From Blastomyces gilchristii SLH14081 (Eukaryota; Ascomycota; Eurotiomycetes; Onygenales; Ajellomycetaceae), in the NCBI RefSeq assembly GCF_000003855.2, contig NW_003101656.1:207168-271167 (forward strand): 64,000 nucleotides of DNA. The letters are read 5' to 3'. The position numbers and the translations under genes were made by a program. The first letter of the stretch is position 1. Each line of letters begins with the position of its first letter. Shown here in pieces: positions 1 to 12,546 of the stretch. Below the pieces are notes generated by a model. That model ran no database searches and was not told the DNA's origin. It saw only the letters and a program-made list of their open reading frames with translations.

Positions 1-2611
1 AGCAGATGATCAATCTTGAGAGAATTGAATAAAGATTAGCATGCTCAAGAAGATATTGACTTTCAAACTCTTACAGACTCTTATAAGCATAAATGAAGAT
101 CTTACTTATAAAGACTTCTACACATAGCTCTGAATATTGAATGACTGTCTTATCAAGCTCAAGAGTATACAGAACAGTCATAGAAGATGTTATATCTCAA
201 TCACTTATACATCTGTGCTGAAGAATAACAATAATAATACAGATATTATAAACTGAGTAGATTTGAATATCTATGTATAAGTAAGAGCTTCTACTGTTTA
301 AATAGACTTCTGAGTCTCTGAGATCACTTCTGAAGAAGTTACTGACTGATGTTAATATGAAGTATACATCAACTGTAACTGATCAGAACATATCACTTTT
401 AACTGTCAATTAATCTATATATCTTCTCACTCAAAGAATAAATCGGCATCTGTTCACATCAATCACATTACAGTGAAGAAAGATTCAGAAGATAACTATA
501 AGAATATCTTAATAAAACAGGAAAAAGACTAGCTTCTGTTCAAATTTACAAACAGAAGCTTGAAGAGATCAGATGACAATAATTTAAAGAGAAAATAGCA
601 ATGAATATAATTCTTATATCTACTGTGATTAATAACATGTATAATATGAAAGTCATGATAGACAGTGATCTATGTTACTATGCAATGATTAAATCTTCAG
701 TTATAAGATATTATAATCTTCAGTGTATTTTCTTATCAAAACCCCAACTTCTTGCAGAATTTAATGATTCAAAAGATGTTTGCATCTGTTACATGATAAA
801 ACTCAACATAGATATTAAAGAACATCAGTATGAAAACATCTATATATATAAAGTTGATAATCTTGATTATAATCTTATATTAAAACTTGTCTGACGATCT
901 GAACAAGGCATTTTATTAAACACTTGAAACAGAAGCTTAATGTTCTCTAACAATGATAGACTTTATGAAGATGATATTTACAAGACTATAAATCTGACAC
1001 AGATCTCTGTCAACATCTATAAAATGCTCTGAAAAAGAAGTTGCTGAAAAGATCACTGATAGTAGAACTATATAACAATCTACTTCATCAGTCTGACTGA
1101 TATTAAAAAGACTCTAGAAAAGTTATTCTGTATTATAATAACAGATTCTTACATGAAACTCTCTTAATAATATCATAAATATCTAGATGTCTTTTAATAA
1201 GATAATATTATAAATATACCTCTCTTATAAGACTCAGAAGTGAATCACAGTCTTAAGTTAGAGAAAAAAGATAATAAAGACTTTGACTTATTATAAGACT
1301 CTCTTTATAATATGTTCTGAGATGAACTTCTTCTTCTTTGAAAGACACTCAATGATCTGTTGAATAAAGAATTCATATGTATTAGCAACTCTTTCACTGC
1401 AGTCTCTATTCTCTTTGCAAAGAAATCAGGTGAAGAACTCTGATTCTGTGTAAATTATTGAGAATTAAACAGATTAATAAAGAAGAACTGTTATTCTTTA
1501 TCTCTTAATAATGAAACTCTAGCTTGCATTGAACAAGCTTAATAATTTATAAAGTTAGATATCATCAGTGTGTTTCATAAGAGCCGCATCACTGAAGAAG
1601 ATGAGTGACTTACAGCATTCTGAACATGATATAATCTCTTTGAATGAGTAGTCACACTCTTTGAACTAACTAATACTCACAGTACATTTCAGAAGTATAT
1701 TAACTAAGCACTCTGAGATTTTCAGAATGAATTCACATCTGCATATCTTGATAACATTCTCATCTTTACTGATGAGTTCAGAAAAGAATATCAAGAACAT
1801 GTATAAAAGATATCATAATAACTACAGAAAGCAGAAGTACTGATAGACATAGATAAGTATGATTTTGAGATTAAAAGTATAAAATATCTAGGCTTTATCA
1901 TAGAAGCTGATGAGGAAATCTGAATGAATTCTGAGAAGAGCTCTGCTATTCTTGAATGAGAGACTCTATACACTGTGAAAGATGTACAAAGCTTTATCAG
2001 ATTCACTAACTTCTAGCAGTAATTTATATAAAACTTCTCAGATATTATGAGATCACTTACAGAACTCACTAAGAAGAACTCAGTATTTCAATGATCAGTG
2101 AATACTGAAGCTGTATTTATATAGATAAAGAAGATATTTATTAATATCTCTCTGCTGATAACATTTGATTCTGATTGTAAGATAGTTGTTGAAGCTGATT
2201 TCTCTGACTATATCACAGAAGAAGCTGTATTACAATATAATGATAAAGATGTCTTATAATCATGCATCTTTATATTTAAGAAACTGAGTTCTGCTGAATA
2301 CAATTATAAGATCTATAATAAGAAACCTCTTACAAGTGTATACTATCTAGAAGAATGAGACTCTGGACTCTGAAGTATCTCTGAATTTAAGATAATCACA
2401 GATCATAACAATCTCAAGTACTTTACAACTATCTATAAACTCACTGAATAATAGATATAATAGTCTGAGTTTCTAAGCTGCTTTCATTTTATAATACACT
2501 ACTGCTTCAGCAGTCAGAACTCGATGACAGATGCTCTCTTATAATGAGAACAAGCTATGCTGTCTGATGTGACAGACATGTGCTGAATGAATCAAGAACA
2601 TCAGCTCTTGA
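1..2611 (+). pseudogene. Family B chromovirus (copy B1), gag-protease-RT-RNase H remains
   Basis: Degenerate Ty3/gypsy polyprotein read on the plus strand through many stops; the 5' LTR and gag start lie outside the window. Visible in order: a gag zinc knuckle at 365-406 (CX2CX4HX4C, first Cys now Tyr, internal TGG now TGA); a retropepsin segment from about 601 with the triad seen as I-D-S-D (ancestral Gly lost); reverse transcriptase at about 1320-2010, with the catalytic box at 1744-1755 reading YLDN instead of YLDD; RNase H at about 2110-2570. Nearly every stop is explained by one transition from Trp, Gln or Arg codons, so this is a mutated coding region rather than noise. The element continues at 10985 after the nested family A insertion. 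Gag-PR-RT-RH order is standard for Ty3/gypsy. Not functional. Confidence 0.9.
365..406 (+). other. Gag zinc knuckle of copy B1
   Basis: Codons spell the spacing CX2CX4HX4C, typical of the nucleic-acid-binding knuckle at the C terminus of gag. The first Cys codon is TAC (from TGC) and a Trp codon inside is TGA, both G-to-A changes. The other two Cys and the His are kept. Confidence 0.75.
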
Positions 2612-2778
2612 TATGGTTCGGAAGAACGTACGACCGCCGGATAATAACGCGGCCGCTTCCGAACTTGCTTATGAATGTAAAGAGGTCATAGTAGCCATCA
2701 ATTAATTTAGTATACTGTATATAAGAAGTCAGCATACGCCTGTAATTATACACTGACTCAAGCAATCTTTAAATCACA
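2612..2778 (+). repeat. 5' LTR of copy A
   Basis: 167 bp, starting TATGGTTCGG (ancestral TGTGGTTCGG, cf. 28481) and ending GAATCACA. CpG-rich at the outer (left) half, including a GCGGCCGC, but CpG-poor at the inner half. A TATATAAG TATA-like box lies near 2715. The sequence right after the LTR, TCTGATAGCATGTCT, is kept in five family A copies and should hold the primer-binding site, but does not begin with the usual TGG. Confidence 0.92.
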
Positions 2779-3188
2779 TCTGATAGCATGTCTAAAAACT
2801 GATAAGAAGTGCAGACTTCTTCAGAGCATGATAATTCTGTTTAAGAAGTGATTTATAGTTATCATATCAGTGTGGTTCTAACATCTTAAAAGATAGCATA
2901 CAAAGAGTGATGAGTGAAAGAGCATCTAATTGATACTGCTTCACTTGTTGAGAGAAAACTTCAAACTCAGATGAATATCATATATATGAATAAATGAGAT
3001 TTGAGAAAGAGAATGAGAGCAGTGAACCAGATTCAAAGAAGTTCACTCTCTACTTAAAAGAAGAATAAAAAGAAAGATGATTATCATCAGAATCATGCAA
3101 TGATAATAGGAAATTAGAAGTCATATTATAATATAACAATATAATAATATAACAATAGATATTATATGATTAATAAGAAATCACTGAA

Positions 3189-4560
3189 ATGAACACTTTC
3201 TCTAGTTAATATGAATAACACTCTTCTCTGCTATCTGAATCAGAAGATATGCAGAATCTCTCAGAGAGTTTACTCAACATAGTAAGAAAAGCAGGTGAGA
3301 CTGCTGAACTGAAATTGAAGCTTCATATACATACAAGAATTCTAAATCAGATTGAAGCCTTGTATACATAGTTACAGACTGAAGCAGAAGTTAAACAGTA
3401 ATTGATATTCACTACAGATTAAGCATTCACTATGAAGAGCTTTACTGACACAATAATCATTATTAATAAGAATAGAGAAAATCAGATCATAGACCTGTAG
3501 CAGAAGATTAAATGTTTATATAGACAGCTAATCACACTGAATCTGAAGATCTTATTACAATCATTCACAATCTCTTCAGAAGTATACATATTATCAAAGA
3601 CTGCTGTGCAGAATGAGAATTCAACTATGAAATACATCAAGCTACAAGATCTGCTGATATCATCAAGCTTTAATAATAACTGAAAAAATGATGCTGTAAT
3701 CAGCTGACTAAGTCAGATATAATTATATTATCAGATTAAACATAAGCTTACAGACAGATAGTTAACAGAATTTCAACAAGTGTTAAAATCTGCTATATTT
3801 CTACACAGAAAAGTGAAGTTAATATAAATGACTGGTAAAAATATGAATCTTACAGACTCAGAATAATATTCATTTTTATAAACATGAAATAAGTTTTTTA
3901 AATGAATCTTGCACAACTTTGAGAAAGTGAATATATAAGATAAGTATTATAAACACTTCACTGAGTGTAGATAAGTGAATAACCTTACATTATACTTCAC
4001 ACACTTCAGCTTACACTATCTTATGTTGAATAAAGAGCTTTTATCATTTTCTATTTATAGATCTTCATTTATAATCCTACATCTGAGTTGAGAGTGAAAT
4101 GAAAATGCTTAATCTTATAATCAGACACAGTGAAGAAAGCATATAATATTCTCATTGTACAGAAACAAGTGAGTCAATTGCAATAGAAAATACTGCAAAT
4201 AAGTATTCTTTAACAGAGAACAGATAATCAGAGTTCTATAACACAAGTGACACATCTGAATATAATAAATCTAAATCTGAATACTATCACTAAGGCACTG
4301 AATTCTCTGAAAAAGAGATTCTCTGAGTGAAAATATTGATATTATGAGCATTGAGCTTGCTTCAAGTGCAGATATTAAAATCATGATATAAAAGATTGCA
4401 CACAGTGTACACAGTCAAAAGAAGTAGAAAAGTCAAAAAACTAGCAGAATCAGTAAGCTCAGAGACACTCACTGATATTCTATGAAAGGTCTTCAAAGTG
4501 AAAGAGATACTCATATTAGATGACTCTCTGAAATCTGTATATATCAAGAGAACACGGGCT
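3189..4560 (+). pseudogene. gag remains of copy A
   Basis: Reads from an ATG at 3189 through many transition stops. The N-terminal part is rich in Ser, Glu and Leu and is followed by a long helical-looking stretch. A CX2CX4HX4C zinc knuckle at 4358-4399 keeps all four ligands, with one stop (TAA) inside it. The same start and layout recur in C (26037), D (29070), E (minus strand, 46650) and I (60439), which supports the start choice. Role by family: structural protein of the virus-like particle. Non-functional here. Confidence 0.75.
4358..4399 (+). other. Gag zinc knuckle of copy A, all ligands kept
   Basis: Codons at 4358, 4367, 4382 and 4397 are Cys, Cys, His and Cys in CX2CX4HX4C spacing. 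In copy C the equivalent motif (about 27210-27251) has its second and fourth ligands changed to Tyr; in copy D (30240-30281) it is intact. Confidence 0.8.
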
Positions 4561-7500
4561 TCTGACTGAGATGTAGATGAGAATGAAGTAAATACTCATC
4601 TCAATGTCTTGAGATCTGAATTATTAATGTACAAAGAGCACTTGAATAAGAATCAAGAGATGACTGTAAAAGTATTAGTAAATATAGAAGCTTCTATACA
4701 ATATATTAATAATTATGTAATTCAAAGACTGAAAGAGGTCTGCTGAGTGAAGAATTCTCAATATATAAAATTATCTGATAACTGATATTTAATATCACTC
4801 ACAAGAGTATGAGTTTCCTTGTACTTCAGAGAATAATCTTGCTATATTTGAGTGCAAGAGCTGCAGAATATGAAATATGATCTTATTCTTAAACTTGATT
4901 AGTTTCAAAGATTCAATCTGCAGATTCAATGACATACATATCATATATAATTAACTGATAGAAAGAAAACAGTTCATACAATTCTATTAACTAATATGAG
5001 AAGAACATTTCATGTCTCTGATATAGAAGAGTTAAATCTGCTTACATATCAATAAGTAAAGAGAACAATTTACAAGATCTCATCTGAAAGCATTCTATAT
5101 GTTATACAGAATCTGAAAGTGAAGAAAATCAAGATAAAGAATATATGAGAGAACAGATGTATCAAGAAACTTCTGAAAAAGTATGAAAAGATCTTCTGAA
5201 TAGATCTTTCATCAGAATTACTGCTGAAGCAAGAATTTGTACATGAGATTGACACAGAGAATATGAAATCAGTCAATCAGAATGTGTATTCTCTGTTACA
5301 AATACATCTTAAAGAACAGAAGTGTCAGATCACAGAGCTTTTAGAACATGATCTTATAAAACTCTCATCAAGTATATGAGGCTTCTCAGTTCTATTCATG
5401 AAAAAGACAGATGAGAAGTGACAGATGTGTATCAATTATTGAGTACTTAATAAGCTTATAATCAAGAATAAATATTCACTGCTATATATTTAAAAACAGT
5501 TGAATACAGTTGAAAATATCTGATATCTATTGAAGATTGATCTTCTCTCAGAATACTAATAGATCTGTGTAGACAAACTGTCAGTACTGTGAACTGTGTT
5601 TAATACACAATGAGAAAAGTTTAAATTTCTGATAATATTATTCAGTCTGATAAATGTATCTGTGATCTTTCAAATAATAATGAATATAATTCTTTATAAA
5701 CAGAATGAAATCTCATGTCTCATATATCTAAATAATATTCTAGTCTTCTCAAACTCATATGATGAATATCTGAAGCATCTCAATGAAGTGTTTATAACTT
5801 TAACAGAGTCTAAGCTCTATATCAAACTAATAAAATATGTGTTTAAAATGAAAGAGTTGAAGTTCATAGAACATGTAGTAAGTGATGACTGTATATACTT
5901 CATTCTGAAGAAATTGAATGTCATAGTGAATTGACTATAGTTAAGAAATATATATCATGTATAACAGTTTCTTAAGTTGATCTCATATTACTGCAGATTC
6001 ATCAAAGATTTCACATAAATAGCTGTATCACTCTCAGATCTCTTAAGAGAAATGAATGCTAATCTGCAGAAGAAGAAGTTTCATTCAATTATCTGAAATA
6101 CTGTGTGTAAGAAGGCTTTTCTCACACTGAGAGAATGTGTGATAATATTCTCAGTGCTTATTCAATCAGATCACAATAAACCTTTCTACATTAATATAAA
6201 TGCATTTGAATAAGCTATCAGAGACACTTTTCTACAGATGAGTAAGAACAGCAAGCTGCACTTAGTAATATATGATAATAGAAAACTATTGAGTATTAAG
6301 CTCAATTACTCAGTGTATGAAAAGAAATTACTAGCAATCAAGCATACACTAATGTTATGAAATAGATATATTAACAATAGATATATAATAACAGTAATCA
6401 CAGATTATAAAAGTCTTATCTATCTATAATTAACAATGAAATCTTTCAAATGCTTAGTATGTTGAATCTCAGAGTGCTAAGTATACAATCTTTATATTCA
6501 ATACTGAAAGAAATCAGACACTGTGATATCTGATGCAATCAGCTGCAGATCTGACTTTATAAATGAGAGTTCTGTGAACCAGGCACAAGAAAAGTGCCTG
6601 TTAAATATACTAAGAGAATGCAAGAAATCAGAATAAGTGAATACAATAATCTCTTACTTGAAGAATAATAAGATATCAGATGATAAGTATTTTATAAAAG
6701 TAATAGAAGAGATGCTTCTGAACTTCAAGCTGAGAAAATTGAAAAATAATGTTATGCTTTATCATAATCTAGAATACACAGAAGCTCTCTATCTAGAACA
6801 TTTATTTAAACACAACTTACTAACTCATATGCACAAGAAATTTAGTCACTTAGAAAGCTCTGAACTCATAGTATACTTAAATAAAGATTATACTGATCCA
6901 GCATGATTAAGAACATTCAGATATACACTCACAAGTGCCTGAATTGCCAGGTTATAAAAGAATCTAAGAAAGAATTAGAACATAAAAAAGCATAATATCA
7001 GATGAAGTATATAATACAATCATTTAAACAATAAGAAGTGAACCTTATAGACATACTACTGTGAATATCAAATGAAAATTGTTGAATAATCACTGCTATT
7101 GACTACACTACTGACTGATCAGTTGTGAAAGCAGTTTCAGAGATGACAGAGAAGATGATAATGAAGTTTCTACATAATGAGATCTATATTAACTATGAAA
7201 TACTATATGAGATTCTAACTAATAACAGTGCAAACCTCATAGAAGAAGCAGTGAGACATTTTATAAGTCAGTTACAGATAAGACATTATAGAACAATATC
7301 ATATCATTTACAGATAAACAGAAAGATGAAACACTTGAATGAAATCTTGAGTAATATACTAATAAAATATCTAGTGAGTAAGTTTATATGACTATGAAAT
7401 AAATATCTCAGTCAGATGCTATTAGTCACACAAATTCAGCAGTATGTAGTCTTCAAGCATTCATCATTCTACCTGTTGTATAAATTGCATTCACACATTT

Positions 7501-8430
7501 CAGAGCATGCTTCAGAAAAGATGAGAGAGAGAGCAACAGTCACAGATGCAGTAGAAACAACAGTTGTGAATACAGCAGTCACAGACACAGTAGAAACAAC
7601 AGTTGCAGACACAGCAGTCATGAACACAGAATCAAGATTGAAAGAGATCAGCTACATACATATAAAAGCTAATAAGTTATTCCTGAACTAAGCAATTCAA
7701 TCAAAAAGAATACAAGACTCACTAGTTAAGAAAGTGAGTCTTAAGATGAAAATATGAGTTCTTGTATATAATGAGAGTTCTGAGATTCAATCAAAAAGAA
7801 TACAAGACTCACTAGTTAAGAAAGTGAGTCTTAAGATGAAAATATGAGTTCTTGTATATAATGAGAGTTCTGAGAAGTTTCAATCTAGATAATTTACGCT
7901 CTATAAAATACTCAACTCACATTCTCTAAGAACATACACATTGAAGCAATCAGAGAAATGAGTCTTACACAACTTGATAAATGACTCATATTTTATGAAG
8001 ATAAAAATGTAAAACCTGAGTGAATTATAATTATTCACAGCACTATTATCAGTGTTGAAAAAGAAGAGACTTACAATTAAAAAGTCTCACAAAGTAAGAG
8101 AAATCATAGATACTTATAAATCAGATAATCTCACTTATTCTGATCTTTTCACAATTATAAGAAAAGAATGAAAAGAAATGAAGAAATCAGATGAATATCA
8201 CACTTTAATAAGTGATAAGACTGTAGCTGATTGAATAATAATGCACTGCAGATAGCAGATGTAACATAGTAAAAAGCAGTCTCAAAGTAGCAGACTTACA
8301 CATGAGTCAGATTACAGAAGAAAAAGAAATTCAGAGTTAAATTCAACTATTTATATCAGTTCAATTACAGAGATAACAGAGAATGAAGCATCTGAAACAT
8401 TCACAGATATATGAAACTAAGTCATCTCAA
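4561..8430 (+). pseudogene. pol remains of copy A: protease, RT, RNase H, integrase
   Basis: Degenerate Ty3/gypsy pol on the plus strand. The aspartic protease triad lies at 4681-4689 and reads N-I-E instead of D-T-G. RT covers about 5340-5960; the longest open piece is 5662-5934, with the catalytic box reading YLNN. RNase H follows at about 6150-6560. The integrase zinc-binding region is near 6760-6960 and the core at about 7020-7500; the C-terminal region extends to about 8430. A perfect 90-bp tandem duplication sits at 7695-7874. Low-complexity Thr/Ala/Val repeats follow the core at 7540-7640. The 3' end is uncertain. Catalytic Asp losses and stops rule out activity. Confidence 0.85.
7695..7874 (+). 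repeat. Perfect tandem duplication, 2 x 90 bp, in pol of copy A
   Basis: Copies 7695-7784 and 7785-7874 are identical over 90 bases, including the transition-derived stops. The single-copy state is seen in D (near 33575) and C (near 39290). Ninety is a multiple of three, so the frame is kept. Confidence 0.95.
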
Positions 8431-8834
8431 TCTCTGAGAACACTCAGAGATGAGATAAGATTAGTTTTAATAAGCTGTTCACTGTAGTAGTCTGAGCAGT
8501 TGAAGAGAGACAGTATAATATATAAGACAGAATTATAAAAGATGAAAGCTGCTGAATCTAGTCATCAAATGCTGTACTATATAGAGATTTTATAAGAGTA
8601 GTAACTGACAAATAAAGAAAAAAGTGTAAGAAAAGAGAAGAGATAATGAATTAATCATCAACTGTAAAGATAAGCTGTAAAAGATAAAATGTTATTATAC
8701 ACACTTCATTCATTCTCATATATTATATATTTAATCTATTTCCAACACCACACCACCTGAAAATAAAAATGTCAAAAACAAAGAAAATCTCAAAACTCAA
8801 GATCTGCAAGAGATTCAAGAGCTGCAAGCTGCTT

Positions 8835-10264
8835 TTATAACAATATCATACATGTCTCTGAGTTCTCTATTACTCTGCATACAACCTTAATATCATTTAT
8901 TGCAAGATTGACTGAAATGTCAATATAGAAATGTGTATACATATGTATAGAAAAATTGAAGAAGAGCATGAGACCTGCAGAATCAGAAGTCAGAGCAGAG
9001 AGAGTGAAGATGAAAGAAACAGAAGAAGAAGACACAGAACTGAATGAGTGACAGTGAGAGTTACTCAGAGCTGAACACTTATAATCTGATATATGTACAA
9101 CCTTTTCTACAGAGAAGAGAGAGAAAGCACTGAGAGAGGCTTGAAAGAGAGTAGTCTTAGCAGTATTGTCATCTTCAATTACAATGACCTCTGATGCCAG
9201 AGTAACTAAGAACTATTGTTAGCATATGAAATTATAAAAACAGAGATAAAAATTACTGAACAAACACCTGCTGGCCTTAGAATTGTACACACAATTACAA
9301 CACATACAAGGCTCCTCAGAAAAAGAGAGAAAGACACAGAGAAATGCAGAGAGAAGAACATAATACACAAACAGCTCATTCTCATAATAACATCTCAGAC
9401 AAGATGTACAAGTCTCACATCTGCAGGTGTAAAAGAGTACAACATCTGCATTCTCATTTTTAAAAACACAGATATCTTTTATCTGCATTACAAAGATAGA
9501 TGACAGATATCAAAGAATAGACTGATACAGATCTATTATTCTGAAGAAATTCATCAGAGTGAATATTCTCATAATGTTGAACTTTACAGTTATAAAAAGT
9601 TTCTTAGTGTTCATGAACATTATAACTTTATGTACAATAAAACTCATAATAATTTCTTCTAGAAAAATTAGTATTGAAAGAGAAGATGAAAAAAGAAAGA
9701 CTTACAATCTTAACACTGTTGAGAAGAGAGGTGATTCTTTAGTATAAATGAATAATTGTTTCATCATGAATACTTAAAATAAATATAATAATCAGTATTT
9801 ACAACTGAGCTTCAGATAGTTATGTTATATACTATCTTCATACAATAAATTATTCTAGAGATTGACAAGAAAGATGAGAGTGTATATGCTGAGAAACATG
9901 ATTTATCAAGTCTATACAACATCTTCTTGAAACAGAGGGAGCTGATAATAACAGTGAAAGTAATGACAGAGATAGTGAGAACAGAAGTAGCAGTAGTGAG
10001 AGTAGCAGAAGCCGGGGTAGAGAAAGTAAGAGAATAAGACACAGAGACAAGTGTAGAAGAATGAGAGAAAGTGACAGAGAAAGAAACAGAGAAAGCAGGA
10101 AAGAACATAGAAGACTCAGTCACACATGACACAGGTAATTTCCTTATTATTACATTCTTCGAGTTCTCAACTGATAATTCAACATTGAGGTCATGATTAT
10201 TAGCAGACATGAATCTGTCAACACATGAAGATTGTACATGAATTAAAACAAAATATATTAGCAT
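8835..10264 (-). CDS. Antisense reading frames between integrase and 3' LTR (copy A)
   Basis: Three consecutive minus-strand open segments: 10264-9812 (150 codons), 9488-9219 (89) and 9035-8835 (66). They are homologous to antisense segments at the same place in copies C, D and E. The first begins near a Met in each copy, has a conserved N-terminal block, a Ser/Thr/Ala-rich middle of variable length, and a conserved end reading about VYNITI. The second is Cys-rich, with a CX2C pair and a later Cys-Cys-Asn-Cys cluster. Segment gaps could be introns, but no clear splice sites were confirmed. The frames may be open merely because they contain few Trp, Gln or CGA codons. Function unknown. Confidence 0.45.
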
Positions 10265-10813
10265 CTGTATTCACATAAAACATAATCAGAAAATATAATC
10301 AAGAAACATGATCAGATACTCACTGAGAAAACAAGGTTAAGAGTGTATAGAAAGATAAAGAAGATATGATATTCATAATAGTATATTCTGATAATTATTA
10401 GATGATAAACAAGTTCTGATCACATTTCACAATACATTATACTTACTGCTAATAAACTACTCAGTATGAGCACTACAATGATCCTTGTTATAAGAATAAG
10501 AGATCATTATCAGAAACACATACAATGTAATAGATAAACTGATTGAAGATGTTAAACAGAAGAAGAGACAGAAATCTTAAAGAACATAATAATATTCAAT
10601 GATAATAATAATGAAGAAGATAATTGAAGAATGAGAAATATTAGTGAATAAGTGATACAATATAGAGAAAGTTTCTTTGTGAGAGTATATACAGAACACT
10701 AGCTGAATCAGAAATAGATTATATAATTATAAACACTAGTGACACACTAATCTGCATGAAGCTAGAGTATATATTATAGTCACATGAGTGTGACTGAATC
10801 TGATGAAAGAGAA

Positions 10814-10980
10814 TGTGATTTGAAAGAATATACAACTGCTGAATAATAACACAGTCACTTTCAAACTTGCTTACAAATGTAAAGAGGCTATAGCGGCCAT
10901 CAATTAATTTAGTGTACTGTATATAAGAAGCCGGCGTACGTCTGTAATCATATGCTGACTTAAGCAATTATTGAATCACA
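10814..10980 (+). repeat. 3' LTR of copy A
   Basis: 167 bp, same length as its 5' partner. Its inner (left) half is heavily mutated, with CpG replaced by CA or TG, while the outer (right) half keeps CCGGCGTACG. This is the mirror image of the 5' LTR. TATA-like TATATAAG near 10920. A purine-rich stretch just upstream (about 10802-10813) fits a polypurine tract. Confidence 0.93.
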
Positions 10981-10984
10981 TTAA

Positions 10985-12546
10985 ATCTGAAGATATTAGT
11001 TAATTATAATAAGATTACGTATAATGCTATATACACTTTGCTGATCAGAACACTCTTCAGATCTATACTAAATGAATTATAATATATAACAGTTCAAACT
11101 GAAGAACTTCTTTAAGCACTTACTAAAGCAGTATATTAAGAAGCAGTCTGATTTTCCTCAGAACTATGTATAAGAATCAATATCTCAGAATGTTCAATCA
11201 ATTATAATAATACTCTATAATTCTGTGAATAATGCTAAGTCTCTTACTCTGAACTGATACACACCTGAATAATGCAAGAGATGCATGATTTGTGTATAAC
11301 TGATTATTCAAACTATGAATAACAGTATAGAATAATCTTCTGAGAGTTCTACTAGTCTGAGATATTAAACAGTATCAGATGCTTTATCTGAAACTGTAAC
11401 TACTGTTCTTCTATTATCTTATAAAAGAACTGTAGAAAAGATCTACTGAAATCACTTAATATCTCTAATAGAATCTGATGAGATGTAGTAATTGACTTCA
11501 CTATTAATCTATCTAAGAGTAAGAGTTATAAGAATATTCTAATTATTGTTGACTGATTAAATAAAGATGTAATATTGAAATCTTGTAATAAGATAAATAC
11601 TGAACAAGTTATCAAAGTCTTCTTACAGAGTTCATTCTATTGAATGCATGAGTTACTGAGATCTATTATATTAAACTGAGACTATTAATTCATGAGTGCT
11701 CTCTGAATAAGAATCTGTCAAGTTCTCAAGATTATATATTATTTATCAACTGTCTATCACTCTGAGACTGATAATATATTAGAATAAATAATTCAGACTG
11801 TAAAGAACTATCTTTATAAGTTCTGTAATTATTCATAGAATGATTTATATAATCTTCTTCTATATATAGAGATTACTATCAATGATTGAGATACTGTTTT
11901 AACAGATATAAGCCTGTTCTTTCTTACACACAGTTACTATTTGAAGATGTTAGATCTTCTAAAGATCACACAGTTCACACTGAACCTCTGCAGTTCAATT
12001 CAGATCACTGATAATATAGAAATAAAGCTCTGATACACTTACAACTGAGTAGAAGTCTTCATAACAAGTGCTAAATAAAATCAAGAAGATCAAGTCAATA
12101 TTTCACAACATTCTGCAGAGTAGTATAGAATAGAAGATCTTATATAATTGAATCTTAAGAATATACAGATCACACACTTATTCTGTACATTGAATTATTA
12201 TTATATGAAATACACAGTGACAGAGATTCTAAACAGTTATAACTATTGTCTTGATATTTCATCAGAGATTCATGATGTGTTTTATATGAGCTTGCTCTGT
12301 TATATCATCACTAACTCATTTTCCTCTGAACTAACTTTCAACTGAGTGTCACCAGGAATTGTAGAAGAAGATAATGAACTTGAATGAAAGATCAAGAATA
12401 TTCTTGATAAGAGACCTCATAGCTGCAGCTGATAATATCTTATAAAATGAGTCAGCTATGATCAACTGATCTGAACTCTGAGTTCTGTGTTATCTGAAAC
12501 AGCAGCTCTTGACTGATGAGAACTACTTCTGAAAGAGAGAGACTAA
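10985..12546 (+). pseudogene. Family B chromovirus (copy B1), integrase and C-terminal region
   Basis: Continuation of the polyprotein interrupted at 2611. The segment aligns with 54845-56760 of copy G. The integrase zinc-binding and catalytic core region runs to about 11960, followed by a C-terminal region and a chromodomain at 12361-12546. The most readable open piece, 12148-12345, is the stretch between integrase core and chromodomain. The stop codon (12544-12546) abuts the LTR directly, as in copy G. Confidence 0.85.
12361..12546 (+). other. C-terminal chromodomain of copy B1
   Basis: Reads VEEDNELEW, then a basic stretch, a YLIKW-like strand with a TGA where the last Trp should be, an aromatic-Thr turn, and a final helix beginning LSETAALD. 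This order (acidic first strand, basic turn, Trp-containing strand, C-terminal helix) is that of chromodomains fused to chromovirus integrases, which direct integration to marked chromatin. Copies F and G have it too. Family A has none. Confidence 0.85.

Larger units (their letters stand above)
2612..10980 (+). mobile_element. Complete family A Ty3/gypsy retrotransposon (copy A)
   Basis: An 8.37-kb element bounded by two 167-bp LTRs (2612-2778 and 10814-10980) inserted in chromovirus copy B1. Flanking 4-bp duplications are TTGA (2608-2611) and TTAA (10981-10984), differing by one G-to-A transition. The same B-family sequence is uninterrupted near 54285 in copy G, which confirms the insertion point. 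Internal order is gag, protease, RT, RNase H, integrase, then about 2.5 kb containing antisense reading frames. No chromodomain is seen, unlike family B. All sense frames are broken, so it cannot move by itself. Confidence 0.93.

Noticed and set aside
2650..2657. GCGGCCGC (a NotI site) in a non-coding context, recurring at several places, as a possible cloning linker or vector trace
   Set aside because: It is part of the family A LTR in every copy, in the same position, and is mutated in the inner halves of the 3' LTRs. It is a natural element sequence.
7540..7640. Short periodic repeat (ACAGT/GCAGA units) as a CRISPR-like array or minisatellite of note
   Set aside because: It is a low-complexity Thr/Ala/Val coding repeat after the integrase core, present in several family A copies. 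No spacers, and the genome is eukaryotic.
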